The position numbers and the translations under genes were made by a program. Positions 1-9,645 of a stretch of DNA of 64,000 nucleotides are shown in pieces; positions within the stretch are counted from its first letter, which is position 1, and every line of letters starts with the position of its first letter. Source of the DNA: Rhodobacteraceae bacterium DSL-40 (GTDB lineage Bacteria; Pseudomonadota; Alphaproteobacteria; Rhodobacterales; Rhodobacteraceae); contig QKPN01000012.1 in assembly GCA_003258405.1 (NCBI GenBank), positions 1 to 64,000 of the forward strand, written 5' to 3'. The notes below the pieces were generated by a model that searched no databases, was not told where the DNA came from, and was given only the letters and a program-made list of their open reading frames with translations.

Positions 1-95
1 CATCAAAGATATATAATGTCAAAGAGCCAACCCCGGCGAACAAAGCAACCTGCTGCGCTACCATTGGAGCGCGTCAAGCTGCCCGATCCCTAGAG
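1..95 (-). promoter_or_regulatory. Probable rRNA operon leader with boxA-like element
   Basis: Read on the minus strand, positions 28 to 17 give GGCTCTTTGACA. This matches the boxA antitermination element (TGCTCTTTAACA type) that precedes 16S rRNA genes in proteobacteria, and the sequence then becomes AT-rich toward the window edge. The 16S gene itself would lie outside the window to the left. TTGACG (minus strand, 75 to 70) could be a -35 box, but no good -10 follows. This is an inference from a short motif; no rRNA sequence is inside the window. Confidence 0.45.
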
Positions 96-180
96 TGTCC
101 AGCGTGCGGAGCGTTGCCTCGCCGCCGGTGGAGCGCTTTCTACGGATACCACACGAGTCGCGCAAGCGGAAAAAGCGGCC

Positions 181-831
181 TCATGACAGTTTTTTTTCGT
201 TTGCCCGAAATTTTTGCGGCATGGCGCGTCTTGCGCCCTTTCGGCGGCTCCGGACGGCCCTCCAGGCGAGCAAGAGCACGATTCCGGCGCCATAAAGCAG
301 CGGTTCAGCTGGCCAGGCCTTCACCAGCCAGATGAAATGCAGCCCCGCAAGCAGGGTTGCGGGATAGGCAAGCCGGTGCAGACGGCGCCAGCGCGCGCCC
401 CCGAGGCGGCGGATCGCGGAATCGGTCGAGGTGAGCGCGAGCGGCAGCAGAAGCAGGAGGGCTGCGAATCCCACGATGATATAGGGCCGCTTCAGCAGAT
501 CCTCGGCGATCCGCGGCCAGTCGAACTGCCGGTCGAGCCAGAGCCAGACGATGAAATGCAGCAGCGCATAGACAAAGGCGAGCTGGCCGATTGCCCGTCG
601 GAAGCGCAGGAGGTTGAGCCCGACGATCTCGCGCAGGGGCGTGATGCAGAGCGCCGCGATCAGGAGCTGGAGCGCAATGAGGCCGTATTCGTGCTCGAGC
701 GCCCGGACCGGGTCGGCCCCGAGCCGGTTGAGCAGCGCAAGCCGGAACCAGGCGATCGCGGGCACCGCGCCCAGGATGTAGAGCGGCCAGGACGGCAGGC
801 GCCGGAGCGCCATGTTGAGGCGGTCGATCAT
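181..831 (-). CDS. msrQ: MsrQ, heme-binding membrane subunit of MsrPQ
   Basis: This is a 216-residue polytopic membrane protein of the ferric reductase-like (YedZ) family. It carries b-type heme and passes quinol electrons to periplasmic MsrP for repair of oxidised methionine. About six hydrophobic segments are visible, with candidate heme-ligand histidines in LLHFIVWLW and LAGLHFIWL. The start ATG at 831 lies 7 nt after the msrP stop, so the two genes form one unit. An internal ATG at 813 is possible. Upstream codons to 930 overlap msrP and are not used. Length and partner gene are typical of the family. Confidence 0.93.
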   Translation of the reverse strand: MIDRLNMALRRLPSWPLYILGAVPAIAWFRLALLNRLGADPVRALEHEYGLIALQLLIAALCITPLREIVGLNLLRFRRAIGQLAFVYALLHFIVWLWLDRQFDWPRIAEDLLKRPYIIVGFAALLLLLPLALTSTDSAIRRLGGARWRRLHRLAYPATLLAGLHFIWLVKAWPAEPLLYGAGIVLLLAWRAVRSRRKGARRAMPQKFRANEKKLS

Positions 832-838
832 TGCGGCC

Positions 839-1771
839 TCAATAGTATTTCCGGAGATCCATGCCGGAATAGAGCCCGGCGACCGCATCGGCATAGCCGT
901 TGAAGAGCTCGGTGTCCCGGCGCGGGGCAAAGACGCCGGCGCCGATCACCCGCTCCGTCGCCTGGCTCCAGCGCGGATGGCTCACGTTCGGGTTCACATT
1001 GGCATAGAAGCCGTATTCCCGCGGCTGGAGCTGGTTCCAGGTCGTGGGCGGCTGCTTTTCGGTCAGCGTGATGCGCACGATCGACTTGATCGACTTGAAG
1101 CCGTATTTCCACGGCACCACGAGCCGGATGGGTGCGCCGTTCTGGTTCGGAAGCGGCTCGCCATAGAGGCCGGTGGCAAGGATCGTGAGCGGGTGCATCG
1201 CCTCGTCGAGCCGGAGCCCTTCGACATAGGGCCAGTCGATGCCACCGAAGACGCTGCGCTGGCCCGGCATCTCGTCGGGGCGGTAGACCGTCTCGAAGGC
1301 CACATATTTCGCGCCCGGTTCCGGCTCGGCCCGGGCGATCACGTCGGCAAGCGGAACGCCGATCCAGGGGATCACCATCGACCAGGCCTCGACGCAGCGG
1401 AGCCGGTAGATCCGCTCCTCGAGCGCTCCGGGCTTCGCAAGATCCTCCACTCCGTACGTGCCCGGCCGGCCGACCTTGCCGTCGATCACAACGGACCAGG
1501 GCTTGGTCGTGAGCTTGCCCGCGTAGCGCTCCGGATCTTCCTTGTCGAAGCCGAATTCATAGTAGTTGTTGTAGCTCGTGATGTCGGCCTTCGAGGTTGG
1601 GGCCTCGTCGATCGACCACTTGCTCGTCTTGCCCTGGAGCGTCGCGGCCGCGGCGCTGCGGGTGGCGAGCGGCAGGGCGGCTGCGCCCGCGATGAACGCG
1701 CGACGGCCCAGCCAGGCCGCCTTCGGCGTGACATCGGCATAGGTGAGCTTTGGTCCGGTCCAGCGTTGCAT
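839..1771 (-). CDS. msrP: MsrP, periplasmic methionine sulfoxide reductase catalytic subunit
   Basis: This is the 310-residue molybdopterin enzyme (YedY family) that reduces protein-bound methionine sulfoxide in the periplasm. The N-terminus has a twin-arginine signal (GRRAFIAG followed by a hydrophobic, Ala-rich stretch and an AAA-type cleavage region near residue 43). The molybdenum-ligand cysteine is expected in YRLRCVEAW, and the family's C-terminal half (GRLV-type [12 protein letters not shown] segment) is complete. It is first in a two-gene unit with msrQ and divergent from dadA across about 180 nt. Confidence 0.94.
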   Translation of the reverse strand: MQRWTGPKLTYADVTPKAAWLGRRAFIAGAAALPLATRSAAAATLQGKTSKWSIDEAPTSKADITSYNNYYEFGFDKEDPERYAGKLTTKPWSVVIDGKVGRPGTYGVEDLAKPGALEERIYRLRCVEAWSMVIPWIGVPLADVIARAEPEPGAKYVAFETVYRPDEMPGQRSVFGGIDWPYVEGLRLDEAMHPLTILATGLYGEPLPNQNGAPIRLVVPWKYGFKSIKSIVRITLTEKQPPTTWNQLQPREYGFYANVNPNVSHPRWSQATERVIGAGVFAPRRDTELFNGYADAVAGLYSGMDLRKYY

Positions 1772-1953
1772 CTTAGTTCCCGTGCTGTGTTCGCATTACG
1801 CAGGACTATACGCGCACAAGGCCCCGTCCATTTCGGCTCTGCCCTTCACAATCCCGTAACACGGGTCCCCGCCTCAGCCACGTCGGAGCCGGGGGGTGAC
1901 AGCCCCGCCCTGCCCTCCTAAGCTCGAGCCTCAGGAGCAGTTCGGGGGTAAAT

Positions 1954-3210
1954 ATGAAGGTGATGGTTCTCGGCGCCGGCGTGATCGGTGTGACGACGGC
2001 ATATTATCTTGCGAAGCAGGGCGTCGAGGTTCAGGTGCTCGACCGCCAGCCCGGCCCGGGCATGGAGACGAGCTTTGCGAACGCAGGCGAGCTCTCCTAC
2101 GGCATGAGCTCGCCCTGGGCGGCCCCGGGCATCCCGAAGAAGGCGGTGAAGTGGCTCTTCATGAAGCACCGCCCGCTGCTCATCGTCCCCAGCCTCCGGC
2201 CCGCGATGTGGGCCTGGTGCGTGCAGATGCTCCGGAACTGCAACTCCGAGTCCTACAAGATCAACAAGAGCCGGATGGTGCGGATCTCGAGCTACAGCCG
2301 GGATGCGCTCACCGACCTGCTCGCCGAGGTGCCGCTCGAATTCGACATGCGCGAGAAGGGCACGCTCCAGCTCTTCCGCACCGAAAAGCAGCTGAAGGGT
2401 TCGAAGGCCGACCAGGACGTGCTGGCGGAATTCGACTCGCCCTTCGAGGTGCTCGACCGCGAGGGCTGCATCGCCGCCGAGCCGGGCCTCTCCCATGTCG
2501 CGGAGAAATTCGTCGGCGGCCTGCGTCTCACGGCTGACCGGACCGGGGATTGCCGGGTGTTTACCCTCGCGCTGGCCGAGAAGGCGGCGGAGATGGGCGT
2601 CTCCTTCCGGTACGGGGTCACGATCAACGGTCTCCGCGAGGAGGGCGGGCGCATTGCGGGAGTCGAGACCGACAAGGGGCTCGAGACCGCCGACAGCTAT
2701 GTCTGCGCCCTCGGCCCGCACGCGCCGCGCGTGCTCAAGACCGTGGGCATCCGGGTGCCGATCTATCCGATCAAGGGCTATTCGATCACCCTGCCCGTGA
2801 CCGACGGCGATGCCGCGCCGCAATCGACGCTGATGGACGAGACCCACAAGGTCGCGATCACCCGGCTCGGCGACCGGATCCGCGTCGCGGGTCAGGCGCA
2901 GATCGTCGGCTACAGCAAGAGCCTCGGGCCGCGCGCCACCGATGCGGTGCGCCATGTGGTCTCCGACCTCTTCCCCAAGGGTGGCGATGTCTCGAAGGCC
3001 GAAGGCTGGACCGGCCTCAGGCCGATGACGCCCGACGGCACCCCGGTGATCGGCCCGACGCGCTTCTCCAACCTCTTTCTCAACACCGGCCATGGCACGC
3101 TGGGCTGGACCATGGCCTGCGGCTCGAGCCGCGCGGTCGCCGATGTCGTGACCGGCCGGACACCGGAGATCTCCCTCGACGGCCTGACCGTCGCCCGCTA
3201 CGGGCAGTAG
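1954..3210 (+). CDS. dadA: D-amino acid dehydrogenase small subunit-type
   Basis: This is a 418-residue FAD enzyme of the DadA family that oxidatively deaminates D-amino acids, classically D-alanine, to 2-oxo acids and feeds electrons to the respiratory chain at the inner membrane. The N-terminus is a Rossmann dinucleotide site (VLGAGVIGVTTAYYLA). The conserved ETSFANAGELSYG region follows, and the C-terminus has the family NTGHGTLGWTMACGS motif. Length is normal. It stands alone, divergent from msrPQ. No dadX racemase or Lrp-type regulator is adjacent, so the regulation is not visible. Confidence 0.93.
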   Translation: MKVMVLGAGVIGVTTAYYLAKQGVEVQVLDRQPGPGMETSFANAGELSYGMSSPWAAPGIPKKAVKWLFMKHRPLLIVPSLRPAMWAWCVQMLRNCNSESYKINKSRMVRISSYSRDALTDLLAEVPLEFDMREKGTLQLFRTEKQLKGSKADQDVLAEFDSPFEVLDREGCIAAEPGLSHVAEKFVGGLRLTADRTGDCRVFTLALAEKAAEMGVSFRYGVTINGLREEGGRIAGVETDKGLETADSYVCALGPHAPRVLKTVGIRVPIYPIKGYSITLPVTDGDAAPQSTLMDETHKVAITRLGDRIRVAGQAQIVGYSKSLGPRATDAVRHVVSDLFPKGGDVSKAEGWTGLRPMTPDGTPVIGPTRFSNLFLNTGHGTLGWTMACGSSRAVADVVTGRTPEISLDGLTVARYGQ

Positions 3211-3227
3211 CGCAGAGGCCGCCAGGC

Positions 3228-3247
3228 GCGGGCCCATCGAGGCCCGC
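3228..3247 (+). terminator. GC hairpin after dadA
   Basis: GCGGGCC and GGCCCGC form a perfect 7-bp stem with a 6-nt loop 17 nt after the dadA stop. No T-run follows, so it may be a weak or Rho-assisted terminator, or an mRNA-stabilising hairpin. Confidence 0.3.
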
Positions 3248-3348
3248 CACGGTCGCGAGACACCGGGAAACGCGCCCCGCATCCCCCCGATTCAGGATTT
3301 GTTTACCATGATCGGGCGGAGTCGGGCATGTCTCCTGGAGTATCCCGA

Positions 3349-4071
3349 ATGCGAAGGCGTCTTGCCGCGATTCTGCTGGCCGCGGCCCCGGTTCATGTCC
3401 CGGAGGCCGGGGCCGGGGCATGGCCACGCGACGAGGGCGCGGCCTTCCTTTCGCTTAGCCAGACCGTCAGCACCGGTGGGCGCACGCTTCTCTCGGCGAG
3501 CGAGGATATTCGCAGCTACACCTCGCTCTATGCCGAATATGGCCTCACGCCGAAACTCACCATTGGCCTCGACGCCGGGGTCGGGATCGACGCAAGCCTC
3601 TCGACCGGCATGGAGAGCCCGGTCAACGCCTGGCTTGCCTTCCTGCGCTATCCGATCTGGGTGGGCGAGGGCGGCAATCGCTTCGCCGCACAGATCGGCG
3701 CGGGCACCCAGACCGAACCCGATTACGGTCAGCAGGCCCGGCTCCGGCCCGGTCTTTCCTGGGGCAGGGGATTCGAAAGCCGCTGGGGCGGCGGCTGGCT
3801 CGGGATCGAGGCCTCGGCCGAATACCGCTTCAAGAGCGAGGATTTCGCCTTCAAGGCCGATTACACCGCCGGCATCAAGCCGAGCGAGAAATGGATGCTG
3901 ATCTTTCAGCTGCAGACCGGACGCTACGGCGCGGAAGACACCATCGTGCGGCTTGCCCCCTCGGTCGTGCGCAAGATGGGCAAGCGGATGCACCTGCAGC
4001 TCGGCGGCATTGCCTCGGTGGCCGGAGACGATGCGCTCGGACTGAAATTCGCGACCTGGTTCGAGTTCTGA
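3349..4071 (+). CDS. Putative outer-membrane beta-barrel-like protein
   Basis: This 240-residue protein has a signal peptide (MRRRLAAILLAAAP, likely cleavage near GAGA-W). The mature part is rich in alternating aromatic/polar strands such as SYTSLYAEYGLTPKLTIGLDAG and ends in WFEF with a C-terminal Phe, as outer-membrane barrels do. The start at 3349 is preferred over ATG 3328 because GGAG lies about 8 nt upstream of it. I do not recognise a specific family. The fold and outer-membrane location are inferred from pattern, not from a diagnostic motif. It is convergent with the next gene, 13 nt away. Confidence 0.7.
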   Translation: MRRRLAAILLAAAPVHVPEAGAGAWPRDEGAAFLSLSQTVSTGGRTLLSASEDIRSYTSLYAEYGLTPKLTIGLDAGVGIDASLSTGMESPVNAWLAFLRYPIWVGEGGNRFAAQIGAGTQTEPDYGQQARLRPGLSWGRGFESRWGGGWLGIEASAEYRFKSEDFAFKADYTAGIKPSEKWMLIFQLQTGRYGAEDTIVRLAPSVVRKMGKRMHLQLGGIASVAGDDALGLKFATWFEF

Positions 4072-4084
4072 GGTTCCGGCCGGC

Positions 4085-4702
4085 TCAGTGCCGGCCGCCG
4101 ACCACGCGCAGATCGGCCGAGGTGAAACCCGGCATCACCCGCGGCTGCCCCGTCACCTCCGCGGTGACATCGCGCACGCGGATATCGGCAATCCGCACCA
4201 CGCCGCCGCTCGGCCCGATCAGGTCGAGCCCGACATGGGCGTAAAGCACGCGGTCGTTCCATACCATGTCGATACCCGGAAGCGCCTCGGTCCCGATCAC
4301 CGCGCAGGCCTCGTAGACCCGGCCATGGATGTCGAGCCCCACGACCCGGCCGCAGGTCTCGAGCCCCGGTACCGGCCGGCCCATCCGGCCTCCCGGCCAA
4401 GCGGAGACCCGAACGAGGCCCCGTGGCCCACCCATGCCCTTGATCCGCGCCGAAACCTCGATGAAACTCGCCGGCCGGAGCGGCATCTCGCCCATGTAGC
4501 GCAGCCGCTGGGTCGCCTCGGTCTTGCGCAACTCGAGGCAGGCGCCGAAATCCGGGTCGTCCTCGATGAGACGCACACCATCGCAGTCGGAATCGCCATA
4601 GGTCGGGCTGTCCGGTGTGCCGTCTCCCCTGGACCAGTCATAGAGGCCCTCGGCAAAGGCGGGAGGCATCAGATCGAGTACCGGCACCCCGTATGCGCAC
4701 AT
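4085..4702 (-). CDS. Unknown protein, probable beta-sandwich (ligand-binding-like)
   Basis: This is a 205-residue protein of unknown function with no signal peptide or membrane segment. It starts MCAYGVPVLDLMPPAFAEG and continues with YDWSRGDGTPDSPTYG, then regularly spaced beta-strand-like segments (RLRYMGEMPLRPASFIEVSARI, VRVSAWPGG, VVRIADIRVRDV). The layout resembles carbohydrate-binding or galactose-binding beta-sandwich modules, and phage-type receptor-binding proteins share such modules. The start ATG at 4702 has an AAAGGA ribosome site. In-frame ATGs further upstream lie beyond this and cover the regulatory region. A full CtrA-type box lies 48 nt upstream. Function is not assigned. Confidence 0.65.
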   Translation of the reverse strand: MCAYGVPVLDLMPPAFAEGLYDWSRGDGTPDSPTYGDSDCDGVRLIEDDPDFGACLELRKTEATQRLRYMGEMPLRPASFIEVSARIKGMGGPRGLVRVSAWPGGRMGRPVPGLETCGRVVGLDIHGRVYEACAVIGTEALPGIDMVWNDRVLYAHVGLDLIGPSGGVVRIADIRVRDVTAEVTGQPRVMPGFTSADLRVVGGRH

Positions 4703-4749
4703 GTGGAATCCTTTCCTGGAGACGACAGGCCACAGCTGCCACGACAGGG

Positions 4750-4765
4750 TTAAAGTTGCGTTAAC
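4750..4765. promoter_or_regulatory. Full CtrA-type box TTAA-N7-TTAAC
   Basis: TTAA, seven bases (AGTTGCG) and TTAAC are present exactly. Read on the other strand it is TTAA-CGCAACT-TTAAC, so it satisfies the consensus both ways. It lies 48 nt upstream of the minus-strand gene starting at 4702, and about 195 nt upstream of ftsW. CtrA recognition of this pattern is established in alphaproteobacteria; binding here is an inference. Confidence 0.5.
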
Positions 4766-4958
4766 CAATTCACGATGAATGTGGGCCAACGCCGCAAAAC
4801 GCGCCGCGGCCCGCTTTTTTGGCGCCTTCCGCCCGGGGAGGATGCCGAAAGGCTGGCAATGCGACGCCCGCGAGGGTAAGCTTCAGGTTAATATGCGCAT
4901 CCGCGGCCAAAAGCGGAGCGCCAGAGGCAGACAGACGTATGGGAAAGGGCAGTTCCCG

Positions 4959-6134
4959 ATGACCGACATGGTCCATGGCGCCACGCCGGAGATCCGGGGC
5001 GAGGCGATCCTTCCCGCATGGTGGCGCACAGTCGACCGCTGGTCGCTCGCGGCGATTCTCGCACTCTTCATGATCGGCCTGTTGCTGGGGCTCGCCGCCT
5101 CGCCGCCGCTCGCGGTCCGCAACGGGCTCGATCCGTTCCATTACGTGACGCGGCAGGCGGTCTTCGGCGCGATGGGCCTCGGCTGCATGCTCGTCATCTC
5201 GATGATGTCGCCGACCCGGCTGCGGCGCCTCGCGGTGCTTGCCTTCGGCATCACCTTCGTCGCGATCCTGCTGCTGCCCGTCCTCGGAACCGATTTCGGC
5301 AAGGGGGCGGTGCGCTGGTATTCCCTGAAGGTGATCTCGGTCCAGCCCTCGGAGTTCCTCAAGCCAACCTTCGCGGTCTTCACCGCCTGGCTGATGGCGG
5401 CGAGCTACGACGACAAGGGGCCTCCGGGCAAGATGATCTCCTTCGGCGTCGCGGTCTTCCTCGTCCTCCTCCTCGCGGCCCAGCCCGATTTCGGCCAGGC
5501 CGGCCTCATCATCGCGACCTGGGCGCTGATGTATTTCGTCGCGGGCGCCCCCATCGCGCTCCTCGGCTCGATCGGCGCGGGCGTCCTCGGCTTCGGCTGG
5601 CTCGCCTACGAGAATTCCGAACATGTCGCCCGGCGCATCGACGGCTTCCTCTCCTCGGAAGTCGATCCCCGCACCCAGATCGGTTACGCCACCAATGCGA
5701 TCCACGAGGGCGGCTTCCTCGGGGTCGGCATCGGCAACGGCACGGTCAAATGGACGCTTCCCGACGCCCATACCGATTTCATCATCGCGGTGGCGGCAGA
5801 GGAATTCGGCCTCATCCTCTGCGTCATCATCATGGCGCTCTACATGACGGTGGTGGTCCGCTCCCTGCTCCGGCTCGTCCATGAGCGCGACCCCTTCATC
5901 CGCTTCGCGGGCACCGGCCTCGCGGTGCTCCTCGGGATGCAGTCGCTCATCAATATCGGCGTGGCAGTCCGGCTCCTGCCCGCCAAGGGCATGACCCTGC
6001 CGCTCATCTCCTATGGCGGCTCCTCGCTCATCGCGGCGGGCATCGGCCTCGGGATGCTGCTCGCGATGACCCGCACCCGGCCACAGAACGACTTCGACGA
6101 GCTGCTCGCCCGCCGCCGGGCGCTGCCTGCATGA
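4959..6134 (+). CDS. ftsW: Septal peptidoglycan polymerase FtsW
   Basis: This is a 391-residue SEDS-family glycosyltransferase that polymerises lipid II at the septum with its cognate class B penicillin-binding protein. About ten membrane segments are visible. Signatures include the FLKPTFAVFTAWL segment, AQPDFGQAGL, and the C-terminal PAKGMTLPLISYGGSS motif. The start ATG at 4959 has an AAAGGG site about 9 nt upstream; longer in-frame starts at 4779 and 4893 overlap the promoter region. It heads the division gene run and overlaps murG by 4 nt (ATGA). Confidence 0.95.
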   Translation: MTDMVHGATPEIRGEAILPAWWRTVDRWSLAAILALFMIGLLLGLAASPPLAVRNGLDPFHYVTRQAVFGAMGLGCMLVISMMSPTRLRRLAVLAFGITFVAILLLPVLGTDFGKGAVRWYSLKVISVQPSEFLKPTFAVFTAWLMAASYDDKGPPGKMISFGVAVFLVLLLAAQPDFGQAGLIIATWALMYFVAGAPIALLGSIGAGVLGFGWLAYENSEHVARRIDGFLSSEVDPRTQIGYATNAIHEGGFLGVGIGNGTVKWTLPDAHTDFIIAVAAEEFGLILCVIIMALYMTVVVRSLLRLVHERDPFIRFAGTGLAVLLGMQSLINIGVAVRLLPAKGMTLPLISYGGSSLIAAGIGLGMLLAMTRTRPQNDFDELLARRRALPA

Positions 6135-7234
6135 GCGCCCGCCCCCTTCTCGTCATCGCCGCGGGCGGCACCGGCGGTCACATGTTCCCCGCCCAGGCCC
6201 TCGCCGAGGAGATGCTGCTGCGCGGCTGGCGGGTGCAGCTCTCGACCGATCCGCGGGGCGCGCGCTATGCGGGCGGCTTCCCGAAGGAAGTCGAACGACA
6301 GGTGACATCGTCCGCGACCTTCGCCCAGGGCAGCGCCCTCTCCCGCGCGCTCGCCCCCTTCTCGATCGCTGCGGGCGTCGTGAAGACGGCGCAGGCGCTG
6401 CGCCGCGACAGGCCCGCCTGCGTCGCGGGCTTCGGCGGCTACCCCGCGCTACCAGCCATGGCGGCGGCAACGCTCCTGAAGATCCCGCGCCTCATCCACG
6501 AGCAGAACGGCGTGCTCGGCCGCGTCAACCGCCTCTTCGCCACCCGCGTCGATCAGGTCGCCTGTGGCACATGGCCCACCGCGCTCCCCGAGGGCACCCG
6601 CGGCGAATATGTCGGCAACCCGGTGCGCAGCAGTGTGCTCGCGCTCTCCGGCGCGGCCTACCCCAGCCCGGCGAAAGGCACGATCGGCCTTCTTGTCATC
6701 GGCGGCAGCCAGGGCGCGGGCCTCTTCTCGCGCGTGGTGCCCGATGCGCTCAAGCGCCTGCCCTATGATCTCCGCGACCGCATCCACCTCTCCCAGCAGG
6801 TCCGCCCCGAGGACATGGACCGGGTCCGCGCCCTATACGACGGGCTCGAGATCGAGGCGGAGCTCCGTGGCTTCTTCGACGACGTGCCCGACCGGCTGGC
6901 CGCAGCGAGCCTCGTCATCAGCCGCGCAGGCGCCAGTTCCATCGCCGACATCACCGTAATCGGCCGGCCGGCCCTCCTCATCCCCTATGCCGCGGCCATG
7001 GACGACCATCAGACCGCCAATGCCGCAGGCCTCGTCGAGGCGGGCGGCGCCTTCGCGATCAGCGAGGCGGAGTTGACGCCGGAGGGGCTGGCAAGGCACA
7101 TCACCGCAATCCTCTCGGACCCCGAAGGGGCGGGCGCCATGGCAGCGGCAAGCCTCTCGCGCGGACGCCCCGAGGCAACTCAACATCTCGCGGGCCTCGT
7201 CGAGGCACTCGCCCAGAACGGTAGAGAAACATGA
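6131..7234 (+). CDS. murG: UDP-GlcNAc:undecaprenyl-PP-MurNAc-pentapeptide GlcNAc transferase
   Basis: MurG (367 residues, GT28) adds GlcNAc to lipid I to form lipid II on the inner face of the inner membrane. The N-terminal glycine loop [10 protein letters not shown], the central [12 protein letters not shown] motif, and GGSQGA at the start of the C-terminal nucleotide-binding domain are all present. The ATG overlaps the ftsW stop and the TGA overlaps the murC start, so translation is coupled on both sides. Length is normal for the family. Confidence 0.97.
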   Translation: MSARPLLVIAAGGTGGHMFPAQALAEEMLLRGWRVQLSTDPRGARYAGGFPKEVERQVTSSATFAQGSALSRALAPFSIAAGVVKTAQALRRDRPACVAGFGGYPALPAMAAATLLKIPRLIHEQNGVLGRVNRLFATRVDQVACGTWPTALPEGTRGEYVGNPVRSSVLALSGAAYPSPAKGTIGLLVIGGSQGAGLFSRVVPDALKRLPYDLRDRIHLSQQVRPEDMDRVRALYDGLEIEAELRGFFDDVPDRLAAASLVISRAGASSIADITVIGRPALLIPYAAAMDDHQTANAAGLVEAGGAFAISEAELTPEGLARHITAILSDPEGAGAMAAASLSRGRPEATQHLAGLVEALAQNGRET

Positions 7235-8658
7235 ACGGACAGACCCGGCTTCCCCACGACATCGGCGCCATTCACTTCACGGGGATCGGCGGCATCGGCA
7301 TGTCGGGGATCGCCGAGGTGCTGCTCGACCATGGCTTCACCGTGCAGGGCTCCGATCTCCGCGCAAGCCCGATCACCCGGCGCCTCGAGCAGAAGGGCGC
7401 GAAGGTCTTCATCGGCCAGCAGGCCGAGAACCTTGCCGATGCCCAGGTCGTGGTGATCTCCTCGGCGATCAAGCCCGGCAACCCCGAGCTTGACGCGGCC
7501 CGCGCGCGCAAGCTCCCCGTGGTGCGCCGCGCCGAGATGCTCGCCGAACTCATGCGGCTGAAATCCAACGTCGCGATCGCCGGCACCCACGGCAAGACCA
7601 CGACGACATCGATGGTCGCGGCGCTGCTGGTGGGCGGCGAGATGGACCCGACCGTCATCAACGGCGGCGTCATCCACGCCTACGGCTCCAACGCGCGCAT
7701 CGGCCAGGGCGAGTGGATGGTGGTCGAGGCCGACGAAAGCGACGGGACCTTCAACAAGCTTCCCGCCACCATCGCCGTCATCACCAACATCGACCCCGAA
7801 CACCTCGACCACTACGGCGATTTCGATGCGCTGCGCGAGGCTTTCGACACCTTCGTCTCCAACATCCCGTTCTACGGGCTCGCGGTCTGCTGCATCGACC
7901 ACCCGGAGGTGCAGGCGCTGGTCGGCCGGATCCGCGACCGCAAGGTCGTGACCTACGGCTTCAACCCGCAGGCCGACGTGCAGGGACGCAACCTGCGCTA
8001 CGAGAAGGGCATCGCCCATTTCGACGTGGTGCTGAACGGCGAGGGCCGCACGCTCGAGAAGCTCACCCTGCCGATGACCGGCGATCACAACGTCTCGAAC
8101 GCGCTCGCCGCCATCACCGTCGCCCGCCACCTCGGCATCCCGGGCGAGGCGATCCGCGAGTCGCTCGCGGGCTTCGGCGGCGTCAACCGCCGCTTCACCC
8201 GCGTGGGCGTCTGCAACGATGTCACCATCATCGACGACTACGCCCATCACCCGGTCGAGATCGCCGCAGTGCTGAAGGCGGCGCGTCAGGCCACCGAGGG
8301 CCGAGTGATCGCCGTCCACCAGCCGCACCGCTACACGCGCCTCCGCGACCTCTTCACCCAGTTCTGCGGCTGCTTCAACGACGCCGACATCGTCGCGATC
8401 ACCGATGTCTACGCCGCGGGCGAAAGCCCCATCGAGGGCATCAGCCGCGACCGGCTCGTCGGCGGGCTCGTCGCCCACGGCCACCGCCACGCACTGCCCT
8501 TGGGTGGCGAGGACGCGCTGGCCGAATTCGTCCGCACCACCTGCCGCCCCGGCGACATGCTCGTCTGCCTCGGCGCGGGCTCGATCAGCTCCTGGGCCAA
8601 CGCCCTGCCCGAAAAGCTCGGCGCCAACGACACCCACCCCGAGGCCGTGGAGGCGTGA
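7231..8658 (+). CDS. murC: UDP-N-acetylmuramate--L-alanine ligase
   Basis: MurC (475 residues) attaches L-alanine to UDP-MurNAc, the first step of stem peptide assembly in the cytoplasm. The N-terminal domain has [14 protein letters not shown], the central ATPase loop reads [15 protein letters not shown], and the DEAD-like [10 protein letters not shown] segment follows. The C-terminal domain has the [11 protein letters not shown] motif and VHQPHRYTR. It overlaps murG by 4 nt and abuts murB directly. Relatives often carry a small DUF2484-type gene between murC and murB; none is present here. Confidence 0.97.
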   Translation: MNGQTRLPHDIGAIHFTGIGGIGMSGIAEVLLDHGFTVQGSDLRASPITRRLEQKGAKVFIGQQAENLADAQVVVISSAIKPGNPELDAARARKLPVVRRAEMLAELMRLKSNVAIAGTHGKTTTTSMVAALLVGGEMDPTVINGGVIHAYGSNARIGQGEWMVVEADESDGTFNKLPATIAVITNIDPEHLDHYGDFDALREAFDTFVSNIPFYGLAVCCIDHPEVQALVGRIRDRKVVTYGFNPQADVQGRNLRYEKGIAHFDVVLNGEGRTLEKLTLPMTGDHNVSNALAAITVARHLGIPGEAIRESLAGFGGVNRRFTRVGVCNDVTIIDDYAHHPVEIAAVLKAARQATEGRVIAVHQPHRYTRLRDLFTQFCGCFNDADIVAITDVYAAGESPIEGISRDRLVGGLVAHGHRHALPLGGEDALAEFVRTTCRPGDMLVCLGAGSISSWANALPEKLGANDTHPEAVEA

Positions 8659-8669
8659 TCTCCACGTCG

Positions 8670-9584
8670 ATGAACCTCCCCCCCGTCCGGGGAACGCTCA
8701 CGCCCAAGAAGCCTATGGCGGAGCTCACCTGGCTGCGTGTGGGCGGCCCGGCGGACTGGCTCTTCCAGCCCGCCGACGAGGCGGATCTTGCGGCCTTTCT
8801 TGCGGCCCTCCCCGCCGAGGTTCCCGTCTTCCCGATGGGCGTGGGCTCGAACCTCATCGTGCGCGATGGCGGCTTGCCCGGGGTCGTCATCCGTCTCGGG
8901 CGCGGTTTCAATGCGATCCGCGCGGAGGGAAACCGCGTCGTGGCGGGGGCCGCGGCGCTCGACGCCCATGTCGCGCGCCGCGCGGCAGCCGCGGGGATAG
9001 ACCTCGCCTTCCTGCGCACGATCCCCGGCTCGATCGGCGGTGCGGTGCGGATGAACGCCGGATGCTACGGCCGGTATGTCGCCGATGCGCTCGTTTCGGT
9101 CCGCGCCGTCACCCGGCATGGCGAGGCCATCACGCTTCCGGCTGCGGAGCTCAGGCTCGCCTACCGCAGTGCGGAGCTTCCCGACAGTGCCATCATCACC
9201 GAGGCGACCTTCGAGGCCCCCAACGATACCCCCGAATCAATCGAAGCGCGCATGGCCGAGCAGATTGCCCGTCGCGACGCCTCGCAGCCGACAAAGGATC
9301 GCTCGGCCGGCTCCACCTTCCGCAATCCTGCGGGCTTTTCCTCCACCGGCCGCGCCGATGATGTCCATGATCTGAAGGCCTGGAAGCTCATAGAGGACGC
9401 AGGAATGAAGGGTGCAACCCTGGGTGGAGCACAGATGTCGCCGATACACGCGAACTTCCTCATCAACACCGGGACGGCCACCGCGGCGGATCTTGAGAAT
9501 CTCGGCGAGGAGGTTCGAAAAAGGGTTTTGAAATCAAGCGGAATCACGCTACAGTGGGAAATAATGCGGGTCGGCAGGCTTTAA
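8670..9584 (+). CDS. murB: UDP-N-acetylenolpyruvoylglucosamine reductase
   Basis: MurB (304 residues from ATG 8670) reduces UDP-GlcNAc-enolpyruvate to UDP-MurNAc using FAD and NADPH. FAD-domain motifs [11 protein letters not shown] and [18 protein letters not shown] are clear, and the catalytic serine lies in [10 protein letters not shown]. The start is uncertain. A GTG at 8655 overlaps the murC stop (GTGA), but its GGAGG is only 1 nt away, while ATG 8670 is 16 nt from the same site. Either start gives a full-length enzyme. The C-terminal [11 protein letters not shown]-type ending ([13 protein letters not shown]) is typical of the alphaproteobacterial form. Confidence 0.95.
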   Translation: MNLPPVRGTLTPKKPMAELTWLRVGGPADWLFQPADEADLAAFLAALPAEVPVFPMGVGSNLIVRDGGLPGVVIRLGRGFNAIRAEGNRVVAGAAALDAHVARRAAAAGIDLAFLRTIPGSIGGAVRMNAGCYGRYVADALVSVRAVTRHGEAITLPAAELRLAYRSAELPDSAIITEATFEAPNDTPESIEARMAEQIARRDASQPTKDRSAGSTFRNPAGFSSTGRADDVHDLKAWKLIEDAGMKGATLGGAQMSPIHANFLINTGTATAADLENLGEEVRKRVLKSSGITLQWEIMRVGRL

Positions 9585-9645
9585 TGCCACCCCGAAATAC
9601 CCGACAAGGCCGAAACAGGGCCGCGGGCAACATATTGAGGCGGGC

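Noticed and set aside
50-80. A tRNA D-arm-like segment (minus strand CCAATGGTAGCGC)
   Set aside because: No acceptor stem, anticodon arm or T-arm follows, so it is not a tRNA; it may be a chance resemblance within the rRNA leader.
16-93. A 25-codon reading frame starting ATG at 16
   Set aside because: It has no ribosome site, its opposite strand fits a boxA/rRNA leader, and the residues match nothing recognisable.
1772-1953. A glycine or other riboswitch before dadA
   Set aside because: No paired aptamer-like conserved core was found in the gap; the region is too short and lacks the expected stems.
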